Source: Zobellia laminariae
GTDB lineage: Bacteria; Bacteroidota; Bacteroidia; Flavobacteriales; Flavobacteriaceae
Direction: 5' to 3'
Length of the DNA stretch: 64,000 bases
Assembly (NCBI RefSeq): GCF_009725995.1
Contig: NZ_RCNS01000001.1
Coordinates: 1,257,195 to 1,321,194, forward strand
Position 1 is the stretch's first letter; every line of letters starts with the position of its first letter. A program made the translations under genes and the position numbers. Below, piece by piece: positions 53,132-62,861 of the stretch. Under the pieces are notes generated by a model. It was not told the origin of the DNA. It saw only the letters and a program-made list of their open reading frames with translations, and searched no databases.

Positions 53132-54310
53132 TTAGATGAAATCCCCTCTAACGTCTTCCGCGTCTGGAACTTCATGTCCGTTTGCATCGTGCTCATGTTC
53201 GTGGTCGTGCTCCGCAACGGCCATACCAATAAACAATGCTGATAACATAGTAAAAATATAAGCCTGTAAAAAAGCCACTAAAACTTCAATAAGCGTAATA
53301 AAAAAGGATAGCACCAATGACAATCCTGTTGCTCCAACTACACCTAAGCTTTTCTTAAGTGTAAACATAATAGCAATTAAACTCATTACCACAATGTGGC
53401 CCGCAGATATATTCGCAAACAAACGTACCAACAATGAAAATGGCTTGATTATAAAAGCACCTGCTAATTCTATAATTGCAAGAACAGGTCTTATCAATAC
53501 AGGAACCCCTGGCATCCATAACATATGCATCCAGTAATCTTTGTTTCCACTAAACGTATAAATAATCAAAGTGAAAATTGCCAAAGCAGCGGTAACTGCT
53601 AATTGCCCTGTTACATTGAAACCTAACGGAGTTAATCCTAAAAGGTTCAAAATCCAAATAAAGAAAAATACCGTTAAAAGGTAACCCGTAAATTGTCTGT
53701 ATTTTTTCTCGCCAATATTTGGCTTAGCAATCTCATCTCTAACATATATTACTAGTGGCTCCAACACTCTACCGAATCCGGTAGGCACTTTTTTGCTAGC
53801 ATATTGTTTTGCCAATGAAGAGAATGCCCAAAGCATAAAAAGACCCACTAACAAAATTCCAAAAACACTTTTAGTAATGGAAAAATCCAAAACCTTAGCA
53901 GCATTTTCTGCATGATGATGTTCATCAAATTGAACTTCGGAAGCACCAGCGTTCAACTCATAAATCTTACCGTGAAGCTTTACGAATTTAGATCCACCTT
54001 TTTCTACGATAACCTTTCCGGCATCATCATGGTGAAATTCAGAAGACATGAAAGCTGCCAACCCATTGCTAGACCATAGGATAACCGGTAACGGAAAACC
54101 TACATGCTTACGTTCGCCATTGTCTCCAGTATATGAAAACAAATGAAAATCATGAGCGTCTTTAATGTGGTGTGCAATATATGCATCCACCTCATCTTTT
54201 GTATCAACGGCTCCTTGATCACCTCCCTCAGAGATCGCAAAACCTTGAAGAGAAATGCAAAGTGTACAAAGTAATACTAGTGTTCTGATCATTTTTGAAA
54301 CTTCCTTCAT
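53132..54310 (-). CDS. atpB: ATP synthase a subunit with N-terminal signal peptide
   Basis: Membrane subunit a, forming the proton half-channels. The conserved arginine helix reads SLLVRLFANISAGHIVVMS. The first about 155 residues comprise a signal-like segment (MIRTLVLLCTLCISLQGFA) and a periplasmic His/Asp-rich stretch, seen in Bacteroidota subunits and absent from E. coli. I start at MKEVSKMIRT (54310); 54292 is possible, and 54433 runs into the preceding gene. The C-terminus is His/Asp-rich (HDHEHEHDANGHE). Confidence 0.93.
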   Translation of the reverse strand: MKEVSKMIRTLVLLCTLCISLQGFAISEGGDQGAVDTKDEVDAYIAHHIKDAHDFHLFSYTGDNGERKHVGFPLPVILWSSNGLAAFMSSEFHHDDAGKVIVEKGGSKFVKLHGKIYELNAGASEVQFDEHHHAENAAKVLDFSITKSVFGILLVGLFMLWAFSSLAKQYASKKVPTGFGRVLEPLVIYVRDEIAKPNIGEKKYRQFTGYLLTVFFFIWILNLLGLTPLGFNVTGQLAVTAALAIFTLIIYTFSGNKDYWMHMLWMPGVPVLIRPVLAIIELAGAFIIKPFSLLVRLFANISAGHIVVMSLIAIMFTLKKSLGVVGATGLSLVLSFFITLIEVLVAFLQAYIFTMLSALFIGMAVAEHDHEHEHDANGHEVPDAEDVRGDFI

Positions 54311-54404
54311 TATTTTTATCAAAAAATTATGCTCCTGAAATTTTGCGCAAAAATAGGTAATCTTGTCATAATACAAAGCATTTTTGTTCCATAAAATTTT
54401 GAAA

Positions 54405-54791
54405 CTATCTACGTTGTATAATTTTTGAAACAAAAAATACTTCCAAGGCTAAAAAAACAAACACAGGAATTAAAAGTGAAGCCCTATAAAATCTCGGTAA
54501 ATACTGGTCTCCCATTAGTTGCGGATAGCACATGGCCGTATAAGCAGCAATTTTAAAAACCAAAGTCCCCATATAAATGAAACCCAGTTGAGTAAAAGCT
54601 TTTTCGTTTTTTGAGAGCAGTTGAAAGGTAATAATTACCGCTAAAGAGAAAATGAAATGGAAAATATAGGCTTCTTTAAGTAGTGTATTGAAGCTTAAAT
54701 TATCATCTGCCAGTAGAAATTGATGAAGAAAAAAAGAAGTCGTGCCCACCAAAATGAACACGACTATATATTGTACTATTTGTTTGATCAA
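54405..54791 (-). CDS. four-helix membrane protein in ATP synthase locus
   Basis: A 128-residue inner-membrane protein with about four hydrophobic segments (IVQYIVVFILVGTTSFF, YIFHFIFSLAVIITFQLL, YMGTLVFKIAAYTAM, LLIPVFVFLALEVFFV). Placed between the AtpZ-like gene (3 bp) and atpB, a position resembling that of AtpI, so it may help assemble or supply ions to the c-ring. The family is unnamed to me. Confidence 0.7.
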   Translation of the reverse strand: MIKQIVQYIVVFILVGTTSFFLHQFLLADDNLSFNTLLKEAYIFHFIFSLAVIITFQLLSKNEKAFTQLGFIYMGTLVFKIAAYTAMCYPQLMGDQYLPRFYRASLLIPVFVFLALEVFFVSKIIQRR

Positions 54792-54793
54792 TG

Positions 54794-55018
54794 CTATTTA
54801 TTTAAGGTCATCGCTTTTTTGATAACGATATACATTGACAAAAATACGGCAAGTAAAGTAATTGTATCCTCTAAAAATGTTTTTTCAAATTTTACATCTA
54901 ACCAAGCCCCCAAAAGATTGCCTAAATAGATAGTAGCACCCATTTGCAAAGCAATACCCGAAAAACTAGCCGCGGTACGTATTAAATTAGAATTATCACG
55001 AGGCTTTTGCTGGCTCAT
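54794..55018 (-). CDS. AtpZ/AtpI-like protein
   Basis: A 74-residue two-helix membrane protein with RTAASFSGIALQMGATIYLGNLLGAWLD and a second segment TITLLAVFLSMYIVIKKAM, fitting the AtpZ family that accompanies F-ATPase operons. Its start overlaps the bactofilin stop by 23 bp, suggesting translational coupling. Confidence 0.85.
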   Translation of the reverse strand: MSQQKPRDNSNLIRTAASFSGIALQMGATIYLGNLLGAWLDVKFEKTFLEDTITLLAVFLSMYIVIKKAMTLNK

Positions 55019-55442
55019 TGTTTCTATTAGAACTACTTAGAGATGATTTAAAACTGCTAGAAGAACTATTCTGAGAACCGCCCTTTCCTTTCATGGTACA
55101 TGAAGCGTTGAACGTAGCACCTGGCTCTACTGCCAGTTTAGTTACGGAAACAGTACCTTCAATTACAGCCGAAGACTTCAGAGATAGTAGGTCAGATACC
55201 AAAAGTTCACCATTGAAGCTACCTTCAATATCTGCATTTACACATTCTACTTTGCCATGAATATAGCCGTCTTTACCAATAACTACTTTACCAGTAGTCT
55301 TTACGTTACCGTCTAATTTTCCGTCGATTCTAAAATCAGCTTCAGATTCAATATCGCCTTTAATTTTCGTGTGCTTGGAAATTCTGTTAGGTTGTGCGCC
55401 AATTTCGTTCATAGTTCGTGGTTTTTTGTTGTCAGAAAACAT
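54996..55442 (-). CDS. bactofilin
   Basis: A 148-residue polymer-forming cytoskeletal protein. The central beta-helix repeats (KIKGDIESEADFRIDGKLDG, VVIGKDGYIHGKVECVNADI, SSAVIEGTVSVTKLAVEPGA) are typical of DUF583 bactofilins; tails are polar and Ser-rich. Assembles nucleotide-free filaments on the membrane, guiding cell shape or envelope machinery. Overlaps atpZ and sits 3 bp after porW. Confidence 0.93.
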   Translation of the reverse strand: MFSDNKKPRTMNEIGAQPNRISKHTKIKGDIESEADFRIDGKLDGNVKTTGKVVIGKDGYIHGKVECVNADIEGSFNGELLVSDLLSLKSSAVIEGTVSVTKLAVEPGATFNASCTMKGKGGSQNSSSSSFKSSLSSSNRNNEPAKAS

Positions 55443-55445
55443 TGT

Positions 55446-58001
55446 TTAAGGTTTTGGGGTTAAAATTTGATTTTTATAAGATTGTAGGTTTTTATGTACC
55501 TGAATAATTTTATAGTTGGTAGATAAAATAACAAAATTCTCATTCTCAATGCGGTAATCTTTGTTAAACTTTATAAGCTCTGCAAAGCCAAGTGCATAAT
55601 CCTTAGACTTAAAGCCGTGCACTACCACAAATTGGTCTTCTAAGGTATAAATATCTTTTGAAACTATATTCTTATATCTTAAATCTACAATAGCATCTTC
55701 TAGTGCTTTCTTTACTCTTTTGGCAATTTCATCATTGCTTCTTCTAAAGGGAAAAACAACCTTCCAATTGCCGGTACCGGATGAACCAAGCTCCGTAGAA
55801 AATTCTTTGACCGCTAGTTTAGGAAGTTGCTCGGCAACCATTTGCTCTGCCTTCTTGCCTTCTGGATTGTTGGGGTAAGTTAAGGCAACGTAATTCAAAG
55901 CTTCCTCAAAAGGAATAAACCCATTTAGTCTTCCAATGGCATTTGCCTTCAACATTTCAAATTTAGGAACAATAGGATCGCCTGTGTATTTCTCTATATT
56001 TTCTTCGGCACCTGTAATAGTTTCTAAAAATGCCTGCTGCTTGTATTTACGGTATAAGGCCGCATAACGTGCATCTGGACTATCGGCATCATCTTCTAGA
56101 ACAGCTCTAGGGTTCAATATAATTTCAGCATAACGAGAATCCGCATGATTAGAAAGGATATTGTCTTTCATAGACGCTAAAAGCGGACTGCCTTCTTCTT
56201 CGTAAATCTTGTACAGATTGTATTTAGAGGGAAGAATCAATCGCTCTTCTGGTTCTGAATCCAATACATTTTCCAATTTTCCAGCTGCCAAAAGGTTTTC
56301 TTTAAACTTCTCTTTATAAATCAATCCTAATTGGTAATTGGCAAAATTTCGCTCGTCCTTCAAACTATCTATAACAGCTACATCCGTAGGTACTCGATCT
56401 AAATAATAATCCACAGAAAATTTTTCTTCTTCACCAACTACAGTTGGTACTGTATCATTTGCCGCAAGGGCATCATCTGTATTCTCTTGTGGTAAGACTC
56501 TTTTTTTATTGCTCCATCTCCAATCATCCTCCAACTGTCTTTTACCCCACCTTTGAACAAAATCATTCTTACCGTAACCTAAGCTGGTTAGGTTATAAAA
56601 ATAGAATTTGCCTTTATTCTCTTTACCTCCCTTACTTTTTGCAAATTCTGCAAAACCAGAGGCTATCCTTCTTTCTTCTTTTTTAGCAGCTGCAGCTTTT
56701 GCGGCTTTTAAGTCAGCAATGTAATCTTCAAAAAAGGCGGTACGCTCAGCTAACGGCTTATTATACAGTGTAATAATACTATCCGTATGATGGGCTATGT
56801 CTTCATATTTGACAACATCTTCAAGATTATCTAATTTCTTCTTGGTAGACCTGTATTTCTTTGTATTCTCATCTAGGTTGGTTATCACACTATCATAATA
56901 CGCTCCTGATAGTTTATACTCGTTACGGTCAAAATTATAGACAGCCAAGTTCTCATAATTGAGTGCATTTAACTTAGGCTCATTCTGTGTAGCCCGAAGA
57001 GATTTATTGAAATAGGCCAAAGCCAAACTGTCATTCTCTTGCTCCAAATGATATTCTGCAACTTGACGGTAAATTTTATCTAAAAAAGGGCGGTTCTCAC
57101 GGTTTTCTTCCAAGTCTGTAAGGAACTCCAGCATTTCTTCGCTATTCTCCGAAGTAATCTTAGTGTTACGGATTTTCTGAATCTCCGCATTGATCATATA
57201 TACTCTGGGAGATTTCCGGTTAAGATCAATTACTTTAGTAAATGCATAGTTGGCACTATCCTTTTGATCCATTTGGTTGTACAACTGCCCAATAATGTAT
57301 AGATAGCGTCCTCTTTCTTCGTTTTTCTTGGTATAATGAGAAGCTACTTTGAGGTGTTGTACCGCAGTATCAATCACCTTTTCATTAATATAAGCTTGTG
57401 CTATCATAGCACGCGCATCTGCATATTCCTGATCCGTTAGACGTTCAAATTTTAAAAGTCGCTTCAGATTCTTAATCGCTAACTCATCATTTTCTAATCT
57501 AATATTTACTTTCTCTCGCCAAATGTGTGCTTCGTTCAGCTTATCACTATAATCATATTTTTTTATGATGTAATTGAAAGCTTCAAGAGCAGGCATGTAG
57601 CGCTGATCAAAGTAACGAGCCTTGCCTAAAAGTAAAAAGGCTTCGTCCGTCTGCGGATTACGCTCTTCATCTTTTATTTCCATACTATGCTTTTGTATGG
57701 CTTTAGTGGCTTTTTCTTCAGCAATAATAAAGTTGGGGTTGTTATCTTCAGAATCTAACTTAATATCTTCCGTAACTTCCAAACGCTCTATAGGCAGAAC
57801 TTCCCAATAGTCATCTTTGTAATTTAACTTAAGTTCTTCGCGACCTTCTTCAAAAGCAATATTGCCATTGTACAAGGTGTTGTACTTGGTATTGAGCGCA
57901 TGCCAATTACGATTGACAAATGCGTCTTTTTTGGTTGAACATGCGTTAAAAGCGATGCCCCCAAGAATTGAAAATAAGATAAGTTTATAGTGCGACTTCA
58001 A
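55446..58001 (-). CDS. porW: type IX secretion lipoprotein PorW/SprE
   Basis: An 851-residue TPR lipoprotein matching PorW/SprE, needed for type IX secretion and gliding. Lipobox FNACSTKK (Cys21), then FVNRNWHALNTKYNTLYNGN, a family hallmark, several TPR units, and a C-terminal Pro/Lys-rich end. Start is TTG (58001). The downstream bactofilin and ATP synthase cluster are a familiar flavobacterial order. Partners in Flavobacterium include PorK/N-ring components, by analogy. Confidence 0.9.
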   Translation of the reverse strand: MKSHYKLILFSILGGIAFNACSTKKDAFVNRNWHALNTKYNTLYNGNIAFEEGREELKLNYKDDYWEVLPIERLEVTEDIKLDSEDNNPNFIIAEEKATKAIQKHSMEIKDEERNPQTDEAFLLLGKARYFDQRYMPALEAFNYIIKKYDYSDKLNEAHIWREKVNIRLENDELAIKNLKRLLKFERLTDQEYADARAMIAQAYINEKVIDTAVQHLKVASHYTKKNEERGRYLYIIGQLYNQMDQKDSANYAFTKVIDLNRKSPRVYMINAEIQKIRNTKITSENSEEMLEFLTDLEENRENRPFLDKIYRQVAEYHLEQENDSLALAYFNKSLRATQNEPKLNALNYENLAVYNFDRNEYKLSGAYYDSVITNLDENTKKYRSTKKKLDNLEDVVKYEDIAHHTDSIITLYNKPLAERTAFFEDYIADLKAAKAAAAKKEERRIASGFAEFAKSKGGKENKGKFYFYNLTSLGYGKNDFVQRWGKRQLEDDWRWSNKKRVLPQENTDDALAANDTVPTVVGEEEKFSVDYYLDRVPTDVAVIDSLKDERNFANYQLGLIYKEKFKENLLAAGKLENVLDSEPEERLILPSKYNLYKIYEEEGSPLLASMKDNILSNHADSRYAEIILNPRAVLEDDADSPDARYAALYRKYKQQAFLETITGAEENIEKYTGDPIVPKFEMLKANAIGRLNGFIPFEEALNYVALTYPNNPEGKKAEQMVAEQLPKLAVKEFSTELGSSGTGNWKVVFPFRRSNDEIAKRVKKALEDAIVDLRYKNIVSKDIYTLEDQFVVVHGFKSKDYALGFAELIKFNKDYRIENENFVILSTNYKIIQVHKNLQSYKNQILTPKP

Positions 58002-58428
58002 AATTGTATATCTACGTACTTTACATTAACTAAAAAAGAACGGTATTATTATGCAGTTGGTCGATAAAAAGTTTACGGTTCGGGGTTTACGAACGTAACC
58101 GAAAGTATGATTATAATGACAATTTCTTTTTTCTTTGATGCCAACTCTTTGACAAACCTCTTTACTCTTGCCACATGTTAATGCCGAATAGGAATTTCAT
58201 TTAGACCAACTTTCCTTTTCACAAAGTTCGTGAAGTTTGCATAAAATAGAAATAGAAGATTTCAATTTTAACCGACTAGCCGGTTTGCGACTGCTCCCGT
58301 TCACCGATAAATAGTCGGTTTTATGGCCGTTTAATAGATAATAACGACAGGTTATCGACAAAAATTCTTAGCGAGATGAAGGTTTAAGAAAGAGGTATGG
58401 ACCAGGTAGTCGGTTTTAACAACATGAA
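58002..58428. promoter_or_regulatory. intergenic region with AGTCGGTT-type palindromes
   Basis: No gene is seen in 427 bp between porW and the ABC ATPase gene. AACCGACTAGCCGGTT (58270-58285) is a near-perfect palindrome (seven of eight pairs), ACCGA-N7-TCGGT lies at 58303-58319, and TAGTCGGTT recurs at 58312-58320 and 58408-58416. These resemble operator sites for a dimeric regulator, possibly of the TetR type; ownership is uncertain. Confidence 0.35.
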
Positions 58429-59166
58429 TTACGATACCGATACATCTTCCTGAGACTCTTCTTTTCCGCTAAAAAACAGTTCCAATTCTTTTAAAGTAGC
58501 TTCTGAAGTTTCAATATCTTTTACGATTTCACCTTTGTTCAACACTACAATACGTTCACAGACCTCGGTTACATGAATAAGGTCGTGGCTAGAGACCAAT
58601 ACCGTAACCCCCTGTTTGGATGCCAAGTCTTTAATAATACTTTTTAACCGTATTTGAGTTGTAGGGTCTAGATTGGCAAAAGGTTCATCTAAAATGACCA
58701 CTTCTGGGTTACCAATAAATGAAGCAACAATGCCCGCTTTCTTTTGATTTCCTTTTGAAAGGTCTCTCAAGTATTTTTTCTGATTCAATATCTCGCCATG
58801 AAAGAAGTCCTCAAAATTTGAGAGTAACGCATCTACATCTGCTTTGTTCTGGTTACGCAATTCTCCAATGAAATAGAAGTACTCTTCTGGTGTTAGATAT
58901 CCTATAAGAAAAGTTTCATCAATAAAGGAAGAGGTATTTGTCTTCCAAGCTTCACTTTGATCTACCTGCACTTCATTATTGATAATATGCCCCGTAGTAG
59001 GTTGAATCAAATCTAATAGAAGACTAAAAAAAGTAGTTTTACCCGCTCCGTTATTTCCAACAAGACCAAAACTTTGTCCTTTTGGTATTTCTAACTGCTC
59101 TATGTTCAAAACAGTTTTGCCAACATATTTTTTAGTAAGATTTTCTACTGTTATCATAATTTTCAA
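58429..59166 (-). CDS. ABC transporter ATP-binding protein
   Basis: A 245-residue ABC ATPase. Walker A GNNGAGKT (37-44), signature LSKGNQKKAG, Walker B VVILDEPFANLDP and switch SSHDLIHVTEVCERI are intact. It follows the membrane permease gene 59210-60679 (43 bp) and forms an exporter with it; substrate unknown. Confidence 0.94.
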   Translation of the reverse strand: MKIMITVENLTKKYVGKTVLNIEQLEIPKGQSFGLVGNNGAGKTTFFSLLLDLIQPTTGHIINNEVQVDQSEAWKTNTSSFIDETFLIGYLTPEEYFYFIGELRNQNKADVDALLSNFEDFFHGEILNQKKYLRDLSKGNQKKAGIVASFIGNPEVVILDEPFANLDPTTQIRLKSIIKDLASKQGVTVLVSSHDLIHVTEVCERIVVLNKGEIVKDIETSEATLKELELFFSGKEESQEDVSVS

Positions 59167-59209
59167 TAAAGTTCACGTTTCAATTTTTAACCCTAAAACA
59201 AGGACATTT

Positions 59210-60679
59210 CTAACTGTTCTGCTCTTTAAAACCTGCGATCATACCATATTTCTTATTTCGATATGCATTCGTAATGAAGTCCAATAACTTATCTCTAAGG
59301 GCAAAACCAACAACGCCTAAAACACATAGTGCGATTAGAGCAACTTCAGAAGAAACGAAAAAGGCCAATGGACCATAAATTAACATAGGTAATCCAAATA
59401 GCGGCAACGCTACTAAAAACTGGGTAGCGCTTGTACCCTGCATGTTACCCAAAGCGCTCTTATTTAAATCAATACGTTTTTTATTTTTTGAACCGAAGAA
59501 AAGAATAAGTGGAACATTTACTCCTAGATTATACAAAGCGCAACTAAAATTGATCGCAAGGGAATCCCATCCGAAATAGACATACGGCACAGAAAGTAAA
59601 AACATCACCCCAATACTAACATAAATAAGTGCCGCCTTAGCTTCAAGGTATTTCTTTAAGGGTATGTTCTGTGACATCATCATGCTATAATAAGAACTAT
59701 CCCAAGCGGGGATAAACTGCCCAAAGTTCATTAAGAAAACACCTGTCATTAGAATACCTACCAAAACGAACATACCGGACCCCATACCCATGTCCTCCAT
59801 ACCATAAACGAATAAACCGTAAAAAGCGAAGGCTAAGGATACAAATACTTGAGTTTTGGTTCTTTTATTTCTCCAAATCAGCTTTAAATCCAACTGTAAA
59901 AAAGGAGCAATAGCACCAAAACGCTTTGTCCACGATAAATCTGAAGAAGTGGCTTCAGTAGCTTTCTTCTTTAGAGAAGCGTCTAAAAAAATCCTATTCC
60001 GTATAAATGAATAATTAAAATAATAAGATAAACCGGCTATGGCCAAGGGTATGATCGCATAAAGCGGGTATTCATAAAGGGCATAAAATATATTGCCCGC
60101 ATATTCCTTTATAGGAAGAATCTCAAAATATTCCAAGCCGTAACAGGCTACCAAAAGACTAGCAATGCTGATTAAAGCTTTGTCACTCTTGTTTACTATG
60201 AAGTTGATATAATTAATACTCAATACGATGCCTATCATAGCCAATAACCAAAAAGAGACATTTAAAAAAGCATAGCCCTTTATAAGCAGTACAATTGCAA
60301 AGGGTATAAAGAAAAATAAAGCCAAGAAATTATAAAAAGAAACTGCTGAACGTCCTAAAATATAATGGGCGATACTGCTTTTTTTGATAGGAAGGGTCAA
60401 AAACGGCTTGATGTCCATTACCGGAAGCTTCTGCATAAAATATCTTATAAACAGCTCTGCAAGCACCCAATACAACAAATACTGACTTAAAATAGCTAAA
60501 GGATCCGCATTAGGGATTGCTTTTTCCAAAACAAAGAACAATGATGAGCCAACAAAGGCCAACATTCCCAAAAAATACAATGCAAAGAAGCCCATTACGA
60601 TTTTTATACCAATGCTTTTACCCATTGATGAAGACCGAAAGAAAGATTTCCATTGCAGCTTACTAAAGCTTTTAAACAT
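59210..60679 (-). CDS. ABC transporter permease (DUF5687-like)
   Basis: A 489-residue inner-membrane protein with about ten to twelve hydrophobic segments and a cytosolic loop containing LIWRNKRTKTQVFVSL. It matches the Bacteroidota DUF5687 permease pattern, whose gene always sits beside an ABC ATPase. Transcribed before its ATPase; no substrate clue. Confidence 0.83.
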   Translation of the reverse strand: MFKSFSKLQWKSFFRSSSMGKSIGIKIVMGFFALYFLGMLAFVGSSLFFVLEKAIPNADPLAILSQYLLYWVLAELFIRYFMQKLPVMDIKPFLTLPIKKSSIAHYILGRSAVSFYNFLALFFFIPFAIVLLIKGYAFLNVSFWLLAMIGIVLSINYINFIVNKSDKALISIASLLVACYGLEYFEILPIKEYAGNIFYALYEYPLYAIIPLAIAGLSYYFNYSFIRNRIFLDASLKKKATEATSSDLSWTKRFGAIAPFLQLDLKLIWRNKRTKTQVFVSLAFAFYGLFVYGMEDMGMGSGMFVLVGILMTGVFLMNFGQFIPAWDSSYYSMMMSQNIPLKKYLEAKAALIYVSIGVMFLLSVPYVYFGWDSLAINFSCALYNLGVNVPLILFFGSKNKKRIDLNKSALGNMQGTSATQFLVALPLFGLPMLIYGPLAFFVSSEVALIALCVLGVVGFALRDKLLDFITNAYRNKKYGMIAGFKEQNS

Positions 60680-60946
60680 AAGAAATAGATTACTAGTACG
60701 GTAAGTTAGTGTTTGGGAAGGTAAGATTTGTTACAATAAAACTGCACATTTTTTATTTCAAATTCATTTTAATGAAAAATTACACCCGTTTTTGAGGACA
60801 TGAACTTCAACAATATAACAAGTAGCCACCAATCCAAAAGGACCATCAATTAAAAATAAAATTTAAGTCCTTTTTTTATCGTTTCCGTTCCAAATGGCTG
60901 TGTCAATGCTTATTTTTGCGGACACATTAGATCAAAAAATTAGATA
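60680..60946. other. divergent promoter region
   Basis: Between the divergent permease and PaaE-like genes. TATTTTTG at 60911-60918 is a -7 match for the rightward gene, with a weak -33. No other feature was seen. Confidence 0.4.
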
Positions 60947-61996
60947 ATGGTGCACTTTCATAACTTGACCGTAAAACATATTAAACCGCTTACACCTAGT
61001 TCGGTTGCTATAACTTTTTCCATACCTAAAGACCTTATACAAACCTTTGATTTTGTTCCTGGGCAATACATAACCATTAAAATGGAGCTTAAAGGAAAAG
61101 AAATAAGAAGGGCTTACTCTATCTGTTCTTCTCCAAAAAGCGACTGCTTCACCATTGGTGTCAAGAAAGTGGACAAAGGCGGGTTTTCAGATTACGCACA
61201 CTCCACATTAAAAGTGGGTGACGTATTAGAAGTTATGCCTCCTGAAGGTAGATTTACCTTTCAACCAACTGGGAAAGTTAAAAACATTGCCGCTTTTGCC
61301 GCAGGTAGTGGTATTACGCCTATCATGAGCATTGCTAAGTCGGTTTTAGCAGATAATCCAAAAAGTAAATTTGTTCTTATCTACGGAAACAAATCCCATA
61401 AGGAAACGATGTTTTATACGGATTTAACGAAATTGGAATTGGATTACGCAGGTAGATTCAAGGCCTACTTTGTAACTAGTCAAGCTCAGGAAGACGATTC
61501 ACTTTTTGGTCGTATTGATGTTTCTACCGTTAATTATGCTATAAAGAACAAACATAAAGATGTAGATTTTGATGGATATTACCTATGTGGACCTGAGGCA
61601 ATGATTCATTTGGTTTCCGATACGTTAAAAGAAAACGATGTCCCAAAAGACAAAATACACTTTGAGCTTTTTACGACTACTGAAATTTTAGATGAGATGC
61701 CCGAGCAGCCGGAAGGTAAAACTCAGGTTTCTATCGTGGTAGACGATGAGGAGTTTACTTTAACGATGGATAAGAAGGAAATTGTTCTTGATGCTGTCTT
61801 AAAACAAAATATTGATGCGCCTTACTCTTGCCAAGGTGGTGTTTGTAGTAGTTGTATTGCCAGAGTGACCGAAGGAAAGGCCGAGATGGTGAAAAACCAG
61901 ATTCTTACCGATGGCGAAATTGCAGACGGTTTAATTCTTACCTGTCAGGCACACCCAACTACACCAACGTTAAAAATTGATTATGACGATGTCTAA
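60947..61996 (+). CDS. PaaE-like ferredoxin reductase
   Basis: A 349-residue flavin reductase with a C-terminal plant-type [2Fe-2S] domain. FAD motif RAYSICSS (55-62), NAD(P) motif GSGITPIMS and YLCGPEAMI, and the cluster ligands in YSCQGGVCSSCIARV plus a late Cys in LTCQAHP. Resembles PaaE, the electron donor of phenylacetyl-CoA epoxidase, but no paaABCD genes are near, so it may serve another oxygenase or desaturase. Confidence 0.9.
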   Translation: MVHFHNLTVKHIKPLTPSSVAITFSIPKDLIQTFDFVPGQYITIKMELKGKEIRRAYSICSSPKSDCFTIGVKKVDKGGFSDYAHSTLKVGDVLEVMPPEGRFTFQPTGKVKNIAAFAAGSGITPIMSIAKSVLADNPKSKFVLIYGNKSHKETMFYTDLTKLELDYAGRFKAYFVTSQAQEDDSLFGRIDVSTVNYAIKNKHKDVDFDGYYLCGPEAMIHLVSDTLKENDVPKDKIHFELFTTTEILDEMPEQPEGKTQVSIVVDDEEFTLTMDKKEIVLDAVLKQNIDAPYSCQGGVCSSCIARVTEGKAEMVKNQILTDGEIADGLILTCQAHPTTPTLKIDYDDV

Positions 61997-62021
61997 ATAA
62001 TACATCCATTAGAAAATAGAG

Positions 62022-62054
62022 AAAGCCGCAATTGTAACTTACAGTTGTGGCTTT
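62022..62054. terminator. bidirectional terminator overlapping patatin end
   Basis: AAAGCCGCAATTGTAA (62022-62037) pairs with TTACAGTTGTGGCTTT (62039-62054) with two wobbles, then a T-run. The right arm is coding for the last residues of the patatin gene. Confidence 0.75.
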
Positions 62055-62824
62055 TTTAGTAATTCTTCTAGCCTACGAGATGTATTTTCATATCCTACGA
62101 GGTATGCTTTTTCGATACCTTTTCGGTCTAGAACACCAATATTTTCCAGTTCCTTAAACTCCATTAACAAATCACAGGCATTAAGCTTTGTACGGTTAAT
62201 GGCGTAAATCATAAGTCCCGTTACTCTTCCGGCCAGTTGTAATGAGTTTTTAAGGGCGTTCTTATTGAGTTCACCTACCACTGATACATTGCTACCAATT
62301 ATATAATCGGCCTTACCCATAACTGGTTCTAAAGGGAAATTATTCATTATACCACCATCTGCATAAAGCTCGCCGTTCATCTCAACAGGACTGAAAACGG
62401 GAGGTATCGCGGCAGATGCCAATAAAGGACGAATGAGTTCGCCTTCCGAAAAATATTCAAGATCACCTTTTTGAAGGTTCGTTGCCGCTACGTGTAATTT
62501 CTTTTGAAGTGAATCAAAAGTATTATCAGGAAAGTAAGCCTTAAAAACCTCAAAATACCTATCGGTATCTAAAAAACCTGGTTTTACAATGGTCAGAAAA
62601 TTATACTTAAATAATGGTGTTTCCTTGAAGAAATCCATCATATCAAAAACAGAATTACCATTTGCATATAACGCGCCAACCAATGCTCCTACACTACTAC
62701 CACCAACTACATCTGCCGATAGGCCAAATTCATTCATTGCTTGTATTAACCCAATGTGAGCCATACCGCGTACGCCGCCGCCAGAAAGCACAAGCCCAAT
62801 AGATTTTGTCTGTATATCACTCAT
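62039..62824 (-). CDS. patatin-like phospholipase
   Basis: A 261-residue patatin-family lipase with the oxyanion loop GGGVRG (15-20), nucleophile Ser44 in GSSVGAL, and catalytic Asp in YADGGIMNN. Similar to RssA/bacterial patatins acting on membrane lipids. It has no signal peptide, so it is likely cytosolic or exported otherwise. Lies before the nucleoside hydrolase gene (37 bp). Confidence 0.92.
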   Translation of the reverse strand: MSDIQTKSIGLVLSGGGVRGMAHIGLIQAMNEFGLSADVVGGSSVGALVGALYANGNSVFDMMDFFKETPLFKYNFLTIVKPGFLDTDRYFEVFKAYFPDNTFDSLQKKLHVAATNLQKGDLEYFSEGELIRPLLASAAIPPVFSPVEMNGELYADGGIMNNFPLEPVMGKADYIIGSNVSVVGELNKNALKNSLQLAGRVTGLMIYAINRTKLNACDLLMEFKELENIGVLDRKGIEKAYLVGYENTSRRLEELLKKPQL

Positions 62825-62861
62825 TGTAGAAAAAAGTCTGAATCTTAGACCACGAAGGTAT

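Noticed and set aside
60947..61996. Part of a phenylacetate degradation cluster
   Set aside because: Only the PaaE-like reductase is present; no oxygenase, ligase or hydrolase genes flank it.
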